This document shows positions 1-10,668 of a stretch of DNA of 64,000 nucleotides, in pieces (within the stretch, counting starts at the first letter, position 1; each line of letters begins with the position of its first letter). Below the pieces are notes generated by a model. That model did no database searches and was not told the DNA's origin. It worked only from the letters and a program-made list of their open reading frames with translations. Source of the stretch: Megalopta genalis (Eukaryota; Arthropoda; Insecta; Hymenoptera; Halictidae). The position numbers and the translations under genes were made by a program. Location: the NCBI RefSeq assembly GCF_051020955.1, contig NW_027476111.1:682001-746000 (forward strand), read 5' to 3'.

Positions 1-114
1 CGAGGGGGCAGGAAGATCATTTTCCGCGCAGAACCTCCGATCGGAAAATGAAGTGCAAACACTCATAGAGGAGGACGGCACCGAGAGTGTACGAGGAATC
101 AGTAGCAGCTTGGG

Positions 115-209
115 GTACGTCACAATTAAAATAACCATGATTTTTAATTACGTAAAAAAAATGTTCTTGATCTGCAAATGTTTCTGCATTTGTATGTACT
201 TTTTTCTAG
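115..209 (+). other. Putative spliceosomal intron 1 of the DDE pseudogene
   Basis: Begins GTACGT and ends TTTTTTCTAG. Removing it joins ..SSLG to VRSTTVHRILKDN in one open frame, with a glycine codon split GG|T. It is AT-rich and 95 bp, a typical insect short intron. Confidence 0.65.
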
Positions 210-654
210 TGTTAGAAGTACTACCGTGCACCGTATTCTAAAGGACAATTTTATGTACACATATAAATTCATACGGGTACAGGAATTTCTGTATACAGAC
301 TTCGATCAACGGATTCAATATTCAATTGCTGGGATAAGTAGCGCGAAATCCATTGTTCTGAAAATTCATTCTGTGGATAGATGACGCAATCTTCACAAGA
401 GAAGGGTGTTTCAATGCCCATAATTCGCATTTATGGAGCGACGATTTGTGCGCTTCGGTCATACCATGCACAGCTTCGCTTCTTGGTCAATGTATGGGCC
501 GGAATTTGTGGCAATTTTAACGTTCGGCCGGTTCCTTTGGAATTCGCGCCCATCTAGACGAAACTTTTCAAGACAGGTGGATCGGCCACGGCGGACCTGT
601 GCCGTGGCCACCACGGTCACCCGATTTGAATCCGTTGGATTTTTATTTTCGGAG

Positions 655-733
655 GTAATTTTAGCAATGAACATTTTCAAATTATTATTGCATTTTTTTA
701 CTGTTTTTTTAGATTAATTTTGTCTACTTCCAG
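655..733 (+). other. Putative spliceosomal intron 2 of the DDE pseudogene
   Basis: 79 bp, begins GTAATTTT and ends CTACTTCCAG after a T-rich tract. Removal restores the frame between LNPLDFYFR and RMRDAVYKE, where the family has an aromatic-Gly-x-x-Lys-x-x-Val-Tyr segment. Confidence 0.65.
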
Positions 734-899
734 GATGCGGGATGCGGTATACAAGGAAGCACTAAACAGCATCGATGAGATAGTAATCAGAATGCACGCA
801 GCTGTTGTGTTAACTGCAGAAACATTGGAAAAAGTCCAACGACAAGTAGTAAGCCGTGCCGAATGGTATATTGAGGTTGGAGGGCGGCACTTCGAGTAG

Positions 900-1142
900 C
901 ATTACCGCTATCATTAATCGGCGCTTTTCAGGGTCACCAATTTTTAACAACGGATTAAACGAATCAACGAAAAACACTCTACCCCTCCATAGGATACCTC
1001 ACGATTTTGGATCTTCAGTGTGTGGAAGATCAGCGACGGGCACGGCCCCATATTAACACTAGATTTACCAGACCAGTCATTTCGACTGGTCGTGCAATTT
1101 CAATTCAAAATTCCTACTGCATGTAACATTTCGCTACCGTCC
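900..1142. other. Unassigned spacer with one perfect hairpin
   Basis: No coding signal I trust. An 8-bp perfect stem GACCAGTC/GACTGGTC with a 5-nt loop lies at 1071-1091, shortly upstream of the A0 ORF1 start. It could be the leader of A0, but it does not resemble the sequence upstream of ORF1 in the fuller A copy. Confidence 0.3.
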
Positions 1143-2275
1143 ATGGACAAGATGGACGCGGACACCTCAGACACGGACGAATATATTCAGGTAAGCAGGC
1201 GCTACCGAAATTCCAAGTGCAGAATCTACTCCGACAACGACTCGGACACCTCCCATGCAATCGTGTCTTCCCAGAGGACCAAAAACCAAAAACAGGAAAA
1301 GATCTAAAGCCCATTCTCCATCCCCGGTCGCCCCCGCCCACAGCAACCACTCAAGAAGCAGCAAGACAGTCACGTACGCTCCCCCAACCGACCCCACCGT
1401 CAACGACCTCCGACAGAAATCTAAGAAGGTCACAATGGATCAATAGTCCAATCTACCTTCTGCCTGTCATCAGCGGCGCCTTTGAAAACGTCTGGCCGCC
1501 CGCTATCCTCCAGTAACTAAAAACTAGAATCAGTCCCAGGAACCTCTACAGGCTCAAGACTACCTGTCAAACACATCAGTCCGAATTGTCAGCAATAGCT
1601 CCATAACCTCCAAGGCAATCACCAAAGGCTGACCCCAAGACTTAGTTTTAGGCCCCAACCTATGGAACATCGTATTCGACGATCTCCTAGGAATAATACA
1701 CCGCTGTGGCTACGACGTGACGGCATATGCAGACGACCCCGTCGTCACTCTCTCCGGCAATAGTAGGAGGGAAATTGTACTCAGATCTTGCATCATATCC
1801 GATATTATCACAGCATGGTGCGGTAGGAACAAACGAGAGGTTTCAATGACCAAGTCAGAAATCCTCCTCAAAAAAAGGGTTGCTAGATATCCACAAGCCA
1901 CCCACAATCAGAGTAGGAAACCGCACGCTCAAGATGCCGGCATCCATCTCGTACTTTGGAGAACACTTCGGCCCCCGCTTCAATATAACCCCGCATGCAA
2001 ACTACATCACTAGTATAAGCAAAACTACCATCAGCCAACTATCTCGCATCACCAAGACCCGCTGCAGCCTAAATCAGAGCAATATGGGTGTGATATACAA
2101 AGGCCTCTACGTCCCCACTATTACATACGCATACGCCAGTTGGGCCAACAGGCTTTACAAATGGCACATTAGGAAACTTAGACAGTCTCAGCGGCACACC
2201 CTGATCCGCACCACCCGAGCCTACCGCGCCGCATCAAACGACGCCCTAGCTATTGTTGGCCGACGAAAAGGAGGT
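1143..2275 (+). pseudogene. A0: internally deleted R1-family A element (ORF1 start joined to RT 3' part)
   Basis: Starts with the same ORF1 N-terminus as element A (MDADTSDTDEYIQVSRR here; MEADTSDTEGYVKVSKR at 25514) and the later KTV...NDLR.KSKKV block in another frame. At about 1440-1450 the sequence jumps to the RT domain (remnant of FENVWPPAILQ), so most of ORF1, the endonuclease and the RT fingers are missing. The rest tracks the A RT: the PQG block is damaged, then TAYADDPVVTLSGNSRREI (the catalytic YADD survives) and KSEILL. It breaks off near 2270 in a finger/thumb segment. Several stops and frameshifts. The junction to the next scrap is abrupt. Confidence 0.75.
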
Positions 2276-2284
2276 AACTAAAAA

Positions 2285-2536
2285 AAACAAACCAAGTTGC
2301 TACACAGCTACCTCAACAAACTGGGAATGAAGGTGCAGACGGCCAAATGAACCACGTTACAGATCGCCCGTAAAAATGAAATGTGGCATATAGAAGATCC
2401 AGGGTTAAGAATCGACAATCAAAAGTTGCCGTGTTCTGAGCCCGACGACATGATTGATTATTTAGGGGTTAAAATAAACCCCTTAGAAGGGGCTACAGCG
2501 CGCAAGTCTGTTGGAGGTTGCAAGTGCGGCTACAAA
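2285..2536 (+). pseudogene. Fragment of R2-like non-LTR reverse transcriptase
   Basis: One frame with a single internal TGA at about 2347 reads LLHSYLNKLGMKVQTAK, then IARKNEMWHIEDPGLRID, and MIDYLGVKINPLEG. The order 'LG(M)xxxxxK ... W.I.DPGL.I ... YLGV.I.P' is that of the RT region just after the YADD box in R2-type elements, and differs from the R1-type 'VRYLGV.FGPR'. About 80 residues remain. The family call is from memory of the motif pattern; another non-LTR clade is possible. Confidence 0.45.
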
Positions 2537-2578
2537 TAATAAGAGTACACCCCTCATCGAACCCAATGTGACCGAACT

Positions 2579-2858
2579 GATTTCCTAGGTCTTCGTTTAG
2601 TGGACGCGAGGCGTCGCGTCACGAGTTCGCCTCCCCGTGGTTCTCCGTGGGCGCCAGCAGATGGATGGAAACTGAAATTCGCTGGCGGCTAAAGAACTCG
2701 TCCATTGTAAACGTCTCAATGGCACGTGCGGATTTTTCCTCGGCCCTTTCCCTTGAACGTGGGGCCGCTGGAAGTAGATGGAAATTTAGTTGTGTATGCC
2801 CGAACGGGCGAGGAAGTATATCCGCGTCACCTTCGTGGTGGCCGGATTCACACTAAAC
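2579..2858 (+). mobile_element. B0: 5'-truncated copy of R1-family B (3' UTR only)
   Basis: Starts at GATTTCCTAGGTCTTCG and matches the 3' UTRs of B1 (from about 10306) and B2 (from about 40625) nearly base for base. It ends at the 14-bp target motif at 2859. It contains the HDV-like core (CGAGTTC...GCC-TCCCCGT-GGT...GGCTAAAG-AACTCG) and a terminal hairpin at 2820-2847. No coding part remains. The left junction has no target motif, as expected for a 5'-truncated insertion or later deletion. Confidence 0.85.
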
Positions 2859-2872
2859 TGTCCCTATCTACC
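2859..2872 (+). repeat. R1 14-bp target site, junction B0|F1
   Basis: TGTCCCTATCTACC. It differs from the canonical TGTCCCTATCTACT only at the last base; the following C-run belongs to the F1 5' end. Confidence 0.85.
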
Positions 2873-3308
2873 CCCCCCCGTGGTTCTTACCTTGTCGTGG
2901 TGGGGGGGGGGGGCTTGCGAGCCTCGATGATCCTCAAGGCTGTGCCGGCGGGGAACTTGATTCCCTGGCAGGTCTAACCTAGCCGGAGTGGCTTGAGGTG
3001 AGAGGCCAGACTAAAATTGAACCTCATACCGTAAGCCCGTGGTCATGTTTCACGGGCCCGGGGGTCTTGCCTTAACCGGCCGGACCGCGAGGATGATAAC
3101 CTCTCTAAAAAATCCCTAACCCTAAGTTATGGTGCTCGGCGATGGGGTGCACCCCGGTCTTGCATCGGGGTGTGGCTGGTGGGTGCACCAGTCCCTAGCG
3201 GCCAACTTCTAGATATATGGCGTCCTCTAGTTGTATTTAGCCTTGCCCAGGTAATGGTGGCTCTGCCTGGGTTGACCTTACTTCCACCATACTCGTGGGA
3301 CTTATTAT
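2873..3308 (+). promoter_or_regulatory. F1 5' UTR, homologous to the E-family 5' UTR
   Basis: Matches the reverse complement of 51797-52221 (5' UTR of E2) along almost its whole length, including a 5' C-run/G-run hairpin around a shared TACCTTGTCGTGGT loop segment, the block TGTGCCGGCGGGGA, GGTCTTGCCTTAACCGGC, CCTCTCTAAAAAATCCCTA, and the start context CTCGTGGGA...TTATGGA. The downstream ORFs of F and E are far more divergent than this leader. It likely contains the internal promoter or a structured leader; that role is inferred. Confidence 0.7.
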
Positions 3309-4580
3309 GGAATCTAATACAAAAAAACAAACAACTGAGGAGGCGTTAGGAGAGGCATTTGTTGATATGACCAAGTGTTGTATCACACCTGTAGGTCGTT
3401 TAAGCATGACTAGCTCCGTCTCGTCCATTGCTGAAGAGGGATTGACGACGGATCCGCCTGGGCCGCGATCTAAAAAGAAAAGGCCACATGAAGAGCTCTT
3501 GGGCGAAACGGCGTAGAAATCGCCATTTGAAGAAATAAGAAATGCAAGAAAGGAGCTAGAGATTTTCTTATTTAATGACAACAACAAAGTAACCAGACCA
3601 GCGATGAAATTTATTCTTGCTAAGTGGACAGCTATGGAAAATAAGTTACAAGATGAGGTTTTCGAGAAAGAAAAACTACAAATTAAATTAGATAGCTTGC
3701 AAAGTCAGCGCGTGGCTGCACCTAAGACTACTTACGCTGAGGCTGCTTCTGGGCTCACCAAGCTTGTGGGTGAGCGGACATCGGTGTCGGAAATCAGGAA
3801 ACCTGTAAAAGAGAAAGAAAAATATGAAGTGGTGGTTATTAAGCCTGTAAATGAGAATGATAAGAGGACAAACGATGAAATCAAAAAGGTCGTCACTGAT
3901 GTGTTGAAAGAAAAGAGAAATAAATTAAAGATCAGAAAAATGAGACAATTGCGCAACAAAGGTGTTGTAATTGAAGTTGACAGTAAGGTCGATGTCAATC
4001 TCATTCAAGAGGCAGGATTTTCCATGGTTGGACTTAAGACGGACGAACCTAAAAAGCTTGATCCGTGTATTATAATTTACAATGTCGAAAAAGAGAATAA
4101 TGCTGATGAATTAAAGGAGGATTTTATCAGCTAAAATTTTGCCGATAAAACCAATGAAGAAATAGAGGAGTTAAAATCTAAAGTGAATTTCAGATACTCC
4201 TTTAAAACTAGAAACAGTGAACTTGTAAACTGGATCGTCCAATTCCCTGGGAAACAGTACCGAAGTGTTTTGGCCAAGGGTAAAGTCTTTATGACTTGGC
4301 GAATATATAACATCAGAGAATATGTAAACATTGTGCGTTGCTACAAGTGTTTGGCTTTTGGGCATATGGCGAAGAGCTGTACTGTCCCTAAACAGGTCTG
4401 TGAACACTGCGGTGATATGGATCATTTGAAAGATGATTGTAAGCGTAAGGAGCGGCCGAGATGTGCTAATTTTGTGTCCGCTTCAAGCGGAAGGATTCAG
4501 ATCAATCTACTAGGAGCGGAAACTGTCCCGAGTATATCCGACAGGTTGAACTGTATAAGAGCAAACTCAAATGGACCTAA
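3309..4580 (+). pseudogene. F1 ORF1, gag-like nucleic-acid-binding protein (broken)
   Basis: Start ATG 3309 (MESNTKKQTTEEALGEAF). This ATG is chosen over the upstream one at 3295-3301 because E2 starts at the same aligned position. A basic, charged central part leads to the C-terminal zinc knuckles CYKCLAFGHMAKSC and CEHCGDMDHLKDDC. Breaks: in-frame TAG at 3514, TAA at 4132, and a frameshift after about 4460 near the third knuckle. The stop TAA 4578-4580 overlaps the ORF2 ATG at 4571, an arrangement also seen in F2, A, C2 and E2. R1-clade ORF1 proteins bind element RNA in the ribonucleoprotein particle. Confidence 0.8.
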
Positions 4581-7500
4581 AAGTTGGACAAATAAATGCC
4601 CAAAGAAGTGCTGCAGCGGCAGCTGACCTGCGGAAGATTATGACCGATGGGCACTTTGACGTGCTGTGTATCCAGGAACCCTATGCGTATAAAAACTTAG
4701 TAAGGGGATATGGTTTGACTTTCAGAGTTTTTCAACCAAACAATGGATACCCGTGGGTTGCCATTGCAGTAAGCAACGAAAAACTCGAGGTATTTCACTT
4801 AACGCAATTCGATTCTGAACATACGATATGTTGTCGTGTTTCGGTGGGATAGGAATCTGTGTTACTACTAAATGTGTATTGCCAGTTCTCTCTTCCTATC
4901 GAGGGACTGTTAGATAGAATGGAACGCATCATGGGGTCAAATGTATTTCAAGAGAGCAAGTTTTTCATCTGCATGGATGCAAATGCGAAATCTAGTACAT
5001 GGTTCTCTGATATTACAGATGATAGAGGTAGAGCTCTCGAGGATTTCGTTCTTGCCAATAGCCTGAAAATCATGAATGCACTCAGCGATGTCTGCACTTT
5101 CTTGTCTACCCAAGGAGAATCAAATATCGATCTCACGATAGCAGGTCGTCTAGCTAGAGACGATAGAATAACGTGGTCCGTCTCCGACAAGATTAACACG
5201 AGCGACCATAATTTGATCTTGTTTAAGATATCTTTTAAGAGAAATCTGTTTGCCTTGCAAACAGTTAAAACGTCTTACAATCTTCGGACGGCAAATTGGG
5301 AAAGATTCGAGGAGATATTGGATCAAAAATTTAACGAACAAACCATCTAAAGACTTGAGGATTCTAGTGCAGACCAAACTGCTAGAGCGGTTTCTGCGAT
5401 TCTAAGACTAGCGTGCAATGGTTCTATGGCTGGGAATCGAAGAACAAATCGATCTGTACCATGGTGGTGCGAGTATTTGGACGAGCTTAGAACAACAACT
5501 CGTATAAAAAAAGAAACAATTGTCACGCGCTAGGAGACTGTATTTTAATAACGTCGATGAGTACATCCAACAATACAGGTCAGCCAGGAATAAATACGTG
5601 GCTGAAATAAGGAAGAGTAAGAGTGCTTCTTGGAAGCATTTTGTTAGTGAAGAAGGGAATGCGAACCCCTGGGGCATCCTTCACAAAATGGCAAGAGATA
5701 AATTAAACAAGAGCTGCTGCATCGGCTCTTTGCTTAGAACAGATGATGAAAGAACTTCATCATGGAAGGAATCAGTAGATCTGTTGGTGAGCAAATTTAT
5801 ACCCAATGAAAATAGAGTAGATGAGATTGATGTCCATGGACGAATTAGAGCTGCAAATAATGAGTACATAAATTTAAATTTAGAACCAGATATTTCGGAA
5901 GAAGAAATAATAAATGCTATTAAAAAGAGTAAAAATAAAAAGGCGCCTGGTTTAGACGGATTTGGATCATTAAGGAGTTTTGGAAATGCAAAAAAGAAGT
6001 ATTGGTTCTGCTCTACAATAAATGCCTTCGCGAAAGAGAATTTCCTAAAATCTGGAAACGCCCGCCAATAGCACTACTGTCCATATTCAGTAAAATTTAT
6101 GAAAGAGTTATAGTAAACAGAATTGAAACAAAGTATCAGGAAAAGAAATTAAACAACGATAATCAATTTGGATTTAGGGCAGGTCGATCTACGGAAGACG
6201 CATTTTTGCGTTTTAAGAAGGGCATTGCTGTTACTGAAGAGAAATACGTTGTTTCGGTGTTCATGGATATCGAAGGAGCGTTCGATAATATTTGGTGGCC
6301 TTACATTAAGAATTGCCTAGTAAGTGCTGAGTGCAGCTCTTGCCTAATTAAGATTATAGACAAATATTTTTGCAGACGCAAAGTTTTAGTAAGAAATAAA
6401 TATGAAGAACACACTTATAAAGTTACTAAAAGATGTCCCCAGGGTTCTATTATTGGACCACTAGCCTGGAATTGGTGTTTGAATAAGCTCCTAAATACAT
6501 TTCGGGATACTTTTAATGAAGACGAAATAGAAGTTATAGCCTATGCTGACGATGTTACAATTCTAATTAAGGGCAATTCTCGTAGAGAACTTGAGCAGAT
6601 GGCAACTGGAGTCATCGACGAAGTTTTGAAATGGTGTACTGTCAGCAAGCTAAAGGTATCAATAGCTAAGACCTGTGCTATGCTAATGAAGGGTAAAATG
6701 CACCGAGAGCGGTTACCTAGTATTAAGATTGATGGCTCCAGAATAAAATACGTGGACACATATAAATACCTTGGAGTAACTGTGGATCGGGGCATGACTT
6801 TTGTTCATCATGTGAAAAGAGTTCGTGATAATCTTGTGAAATACATAATGGCAATAAAACGATCTGCGCACGAAGAATGGGGCATAAAGGTGCCCATTAT
6901 TAAGTTACTCTACAGTTCAGTTTGCTTACCCATCATTAGATACGGCTCTGTGATGTGGTTTGAAAGAGCTGAAACTGTTTTTGTTAAGAGAAACATCTTG
7001 GCTACTCAACGCGCGATATTGCTGTTACTTACTAGGGCTTGTAGAACAACATCTACTGCAGGTTCGCAAGTTATTTCTGGGATTTTGCCGTTGGACTTGG
7101 AAATTATCAAATTTGGAATCAGTATGAGGATTAAAAAGCAACTCTTCGTTTCTTGGAAGGGATTCGAGTTCAACCCGTTGGAGATCACTGAGGATGCGAT
7201 GATAATTAAGAAATTAGAAGATCTGAATAATTTCATAATTGCGCAATGGCAGGCTAATTGGGATCAGGACGCACACGGCAGAATGACTTATAACTTCATT
7301 AAGAATGTTCGATTCTGCGAAACAAGACCTTGGTTCATACTATCCAGGTACTGTGCCTATCTTTTAACGGGGTATGGACCATTGAACGATACATTGTTCA
7401 AGAGGGGTGCATCCGATACTGCCGTGTGCCCCATCTGTAGCTGCGCTCTTGAGGATACTGCGCACATTCTGTTTCATTGTGAAGACTACAACCAATTTAG

Positions 7501-7624
7501 ATACAACGAAATTAGACAACCTCATAATAACTGGCTAGAATTAATAGAAGTAAAAGAAAATTTCTTAAAATTTTTAAAGTTTAGTAAAGAAGTTTTTACT
7601 TACCGGAAAGCTTCCATAGTTTAG
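4571..7624 (+). pseudogene. F1 ORF2, endonuclease/reverse transcriptase (broken)
   Basis: Starts MDLKVGQINAQRSAAAAADL. An APE-type endonuclease follows (CIQEPY; CMDANAKSSTWF; a terminal TSDHNLI at about 5200), then RT with KKAPGLDGFG, FGFRAGRSTEDAF, FMDIEGAFDNIWW, CPQGSIIGPLAWN and AYADDVTIL, and a C-terminal C-x2-C-x8-H-x4-C knuckle (CPICSCALEDTAHILFHC). Breaks: TAG about 4850, TAA about 5348, a frameshift near 5520, and about 66 bp missing near 6060 that removes the block before the YRPI.LL motif kept in F2. From 6060 to 7624 the frame is open. EN nicks the target and RT primes from the nick; this copy cannot make the full enzyme. Confidence 0.85.
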
Positions 7625-7635
7625 TAAAAAGTAGA

Positions 7636-7695
7636 GGGTCCGCCTCCTCGTGGCAGGGACGGAAACGTCAGACTCTTCTGACGGCTGAGAGACCC
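7636..7695 (+). ncRNA. F1 3' UTR HDV-like core (no P1 5' strand seen)
   Basis: Predicted pairs: P2 GGGTC (7636-7640)/GACCC (7691-7695); P3 GCC (7642-7644)/GGC (7652-7654) closing the loop TCCTCGT; joint GGAAAC (7661-7666); P4 GTCAGA/TCTGAC (7667-7672/7677-7682); joint GGCTGA (7683-7688). P3, L3 and the joints match the ribozyme-like 5' ends of X1-X3. A competing GNRA hairpin GACG-GAAA-CGTC is also possible. Confidence 0.55.
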
Positions 7696-7896
7696 ATTTT
7701 TTACTCTGAAAAATAAATAAAAGGAAAAATTAAAACAAAAGAAATTAATAAGTCATACTTACCATTGATTAGATTCACTTCAAAAAATTTATAAGAATAT
7801 TTTGTTACAATTTTGGAAACTATTTTATGTTCTATCAGGCACCTATGAGCTTCAGCTCCACGCTGCATTGTTAATTGATTATTTAAATAAAAAAAA

Positions 7897-7910
7897 TGCC
7901 CCTATCTACA
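7897..7910 (+). repeat. R1 14-bp target site (C variant), junction F1|B1
   Basis: TGCCCCTATCTACA. The third base is C instead of T, a variant shared with the next two junctions. Confidence 0.85.
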
Positions 7911-7911
7911 G

Positions 7912-10278
7912 ATGGCAGAGACGCTCACAGTCGTCATCACTGACGCCTGCACCGCGTCAATGCCTAGAAAAAGAAAATTTAGGAAGTCCAACCCGTGGTG
8001 GACAAAAGAGCTAACGAAGCACAAAAAGGCCGTGTACAGGCAGAGACGTGCCTTCCAGAAGACGATAGACGAACTCTCCCGCCTCCAAAAACTGCAGGAG
8101 TACCGTACTTCGTTGCGGAACTACAGCAGGGAGGTGAAGAGGGCGAAACGGGAAAGCTGGTTAAACTTCGTGACGTCGAACGGGAATACGGAGCCCTGGG
8201 GCATCGTATACAAGCTCCAGGCAAATAAACTCCGTGTAGAGAAAGTGATAAGCACACTCCGGTGCAACAATAAAAGTACATCCGGTGCTTTGGAAACCGC
8301 CAGCGAGCTTCTGGAAGCCCACGTCCCTGACGATCGACCTGGACTCGACTCGCCAACACAAAGGGTTCTCCGGGAAGAGGCGCGAATCGCCCCGAATACC
8401 GCCGACGCCTCGCCCTTTTCCTTGGTGGAGGTGGCCGGAGCGATTCGTTCCTTCGGAAATAAAAAGGCACCAGGACCGGACCTCATTGAGGTACAGGTCC
8501 TGAAGGCCTCCGCGAAAACAATCCTCAGGGAACTCACGCGATTATTCAATGGGTGCCTTCAATGGGGCGTCTTCCCCTCCGCCTGGAAGGTGGGCTCTTT
8601 GAGAATCCTCCTGAAAGGCGAAGGAAAGGACGAGAAGGACCCAAAATCCTACCGACCGATATGCCTCCTCTCCGTGATCGGGAAAACATTCTAAAAGCTC
8701 CTTAAGAGCAGACTCGAGCAGACGGCGATGGCGACTGGACGCATCTCCAGCAGACAGTACGGGTTTACGCGCGGAAAGTCGACTGAAGATGCAATTGTCG
8801 AGTTGCGCCGCATGGTCGATGACACCGAACATCGGCATGTGATCGCACTACTCTTCGACATTTCCGGAGCCTTCGACAATGTCTGGTGGCCCCTAGTGTT
8901 AGGTAGTCTTAGGGATCGAGACTGTCCGCGCAACGTCTTCGAGGTAATCTCCAATTACTTCGAGGACCGCAAGGTCAGTCCCACGGTAGGAACAGAAAGG
9001 ATTTCCAAGCGCGCGACAAGAGGATGCCCGCAAGGTTCCGTCCTCGGCCCCGCGTGCTGGAACCTTATGTTCGACGGTCTCCTGAGGGTACTCGAAACCT
9101 CAGTTGAGAATAGGTTTGTAGCATACGCGGACGACCTCATTGTCCTCGTGGGGGGAAATAGCCGCAGAGACTTAGAGATCGAGGGTCAACGCGTTGTCGA
9201 CCAGATCCTAGGTTGGTGCTGGACAGCTAAGTTAGAAATATCCGATTCGAAGTCGGAAGCAATCGTACTCCGGAATGGGTACGTAGACAGGGAAAAAATA
9301 GGCCGACGGGGAGGACCGCGTCCCGACAGAAAAAGAAAAGCAGTTCGCGTATCGAAAGTAGATTTTCAAAAGAGACCGCCGATCATTCGGATCGGAGCGA
9401 GGTCAATTAAATTCAAGAATACAGTTAGATACCTAGGCGTCCACTTAGATAAGGACATGGGTGTCCGATCCCATTGTCAATATATCAGCGACAAAGTCGG
9501 GTCGCTTTTCGCGAAACTTGGCAGGTTGGCAAGACGAGGATGGGGGCTCGGTTTCAGAGCACTCTCGGCTGTGTACCGCGGGGTCGTCATCCCGGTAGCG
9601 ACTTACGCCGCTGCCGGACGGGCCGGAGGGTGCACGGCAGGGGAGCTGGGAATACTCGGAGCCGCTCAGCGCCGTGCTCTCATTGCGGTGACTGGTGCAT
9701 ACCGCTGGTCATCGTGGGATAGCATGTGCGTGGTGGCCGGTATCCCCCCCCCTATCGGACTTGAGCTACAGCAGGCCAAAGCCCTTTACCAGGTTAGGAG
9801 AAATATGGACGCTAGGATCGGTAACATCGTGGTCCCAGCGGGAACCAACGATGCGAAAGGTAGGATCGTGGCTGAGGTGAAAAGGGTGTGGCAATCCATG
9901 TGGGACTCCTCCCACAAAGGCCGCACAACTTTCACCTTCTTCAGCAGTATCGAGAGAAGGATGGCGGCCGGGTGGATGGTACCGTGCCACTACACCACAC
10001 AAGTCCTCACTGGACATGGGAATTTCCGTTCGCGCCTCTTCGCGTACGGGGTTGCCGACAGTGAGGCGTGTGGGTGTGGTCACGGGTCGGACACGATAGA
10101 CCACTTCCTTCTCCACTGCAAGGACTTCAACCCGCAGAGAGAGGCTCTGCGGGACATCACCCCTAGCGGAAGCTGGAAATGGCCTGAGGCGGCACAACAC
10201 TTCGTGTCGTCGGAAAAGGTCTTCCAGGTATTCGCATCCTTCTGCCGGGAAACCCTTTGGTTAAAGGGCTTCCGGTAG
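7912..10278 (+). pseudogene. B1 ORF2 RT half, one nonsense codon
   Basis: One frame throughout, broken only by TAA at about 8692 (IGKTF*KLLKSR; B2 reads IGKTFEKFLKSR). It contains RT fingers and palm: KKAPGPDLIEVQVLKA, YRPICLLSVIGK, YGFTRGKSTEDAIVEL, LLFDISGAFDNVWW, CPQGSVLGPACWNLMF and AYADDLIVLVGGNSRRDLE, then a thumb-like YLGVHLDKDMG and the C-terminal knuckle CGCGHGSDTIDHFLLHC. The missing endonuclease makes it unable to transpose alone. It is much better preserved than F1, suggesting later insertion. Confidence 0.88.
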
Positions 10279-10349
10279 GAAAAATCCCTATTCCAACACC
10301 CATCCCGATTTCCTAGGTCTTCGTTTAGTGGACGCGAGGCGTCGCGTTA

Positions 10350-10428
10350 CGAGTTCGCCTCCCCGTGGTTCCACGTGGGCGCCAGCAGATGGATGGAAAC
10401 TGAAATTCGCTGACGGCTAAAGAACTCG
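10350..10428 (+). ncRNA. B1 3' UTR HDV-like core
   Basis: P2 CGAGTTC (10350-10356)/GAACTCG (10422-10428), a perfect 7-bp match; P3 GCC/GGT around L3 TCCCCGT (10357-10369); seven bases TCCACGT in the place of the P1 3' strand; then GGGCGCC; a P4-like stem; joint GGCTAAA (10415-10421). B0 and B2 have the same layout. Confidence 0.6.
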
Positions 10429-10585
10429 CCCATTGTAAACGTCTCAATGGCGCATGCGGGATTTTCCTCGGCCCTTTCCCTTGAATGTGGGGCCGCTGGA
10501 AGTAGATGGAAACTTAGTTGTGTATGCCCGAACGGGCGAGGAAACATATTCGCGTCACCTTCGTGGTGGCCGGATTCACACTAAA

Positions 10586-10599
10586 TGCCCCTATCTACA
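10586..10599 (+). repeat. R1 14-bp target site (C variant), junction B1|B tail
   Basis: TGCCCCTATCTACA, identical to the motif on the other side of B1, so B1 is flanked by a perfect 14-bp duplication. Confidence 0.88.
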
Positions 10600-10668
10600 G
10601 TTGTGTATGCTCGAATGGGCGAGGAAACATATCCGCGTCACCTTCGTGGTGGCCGGATTCACACTAAA
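10600..10668 (+). mobile_element. Orphan 69-bp tail of R1-family B
   Basis: Consists only of the last 69 nt of family B, starting GTTGTGTATGC, with the terminal CACC-TTCGT-GGTG hairpin, between two 14-bp motifs. It is an extremely truncated insertion. The same starting point of the B tail is used by X2 (about 17135). Confidence 0.85.

Larger units (their letters stand above)
41..899 (+). pseudogene. Decayed DDE (Tc1/mariner-superfamily-like) transposase gene with two introns
   Basis: Remnant of an insect DDE endonuclease/transposase-like protein. Exon 1 (about 41-114) reads an N-terminal helix-turn-helix-like segment ending SSLG. It joins in frame across 115-209 to VRSTTVHRILKDN. Then follow RVQEFLYTDFDQR, and in shifted frames ILWIDDAIFTREGCFNAHN, NVWAGICGNF and PPRSPDLNPLDFYF, which are family hallmarks from memory. 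After 655-733 the frame resumes as RMRDAVYKEALNSID and ends GGRHFE at the stop 897-899. At least two frameshifts lie between 330 and 560, so it is dead. The family assignment rests on remembered motif order; the exact subfamily is not determined. Confidence 0.75.
2873..7896 (+). mobile_element. F1: near full-length R1-clade element, family F
   Basis: About 5.0 kb between two 14-bp target motifs. Order: 5' UTR 2873-3308, ORF1 3309-4580, ORF2 4571-7624, 3' UTR with the HDV-like core at 7636-7695, AT-rich tail ending in an A-run. The coding part is clearly more AT-rich than families B and E. It carries several stops, frameshifts and an RT deletion, so it is inactive. The family is also represented by F2 (11570-16508). 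Confidence 0.9.
7911..10585 (+). mobile_element. B1: 5'-truncated R1-family B element
   Basis: Begins immediately after the target motif at a position matching about 38234 in B2, so the 5' UTR, ORF1 and endonuclease are absent. It contains the RT half of ORF2 and a complete 3' UTR ending at TGCCCCTATCTACA. A new 5' end flush with the target motif is typical of incomplete target-primed reverse transcription. Confidence 0.88.

Noticed and set aside
2866..2910. Telomere- or satellite-type tandem repeats as targets
   Set aside because: No TTAGG-like or other simple array flanks the R1 units; the C and G runs belong to the F/E leader.
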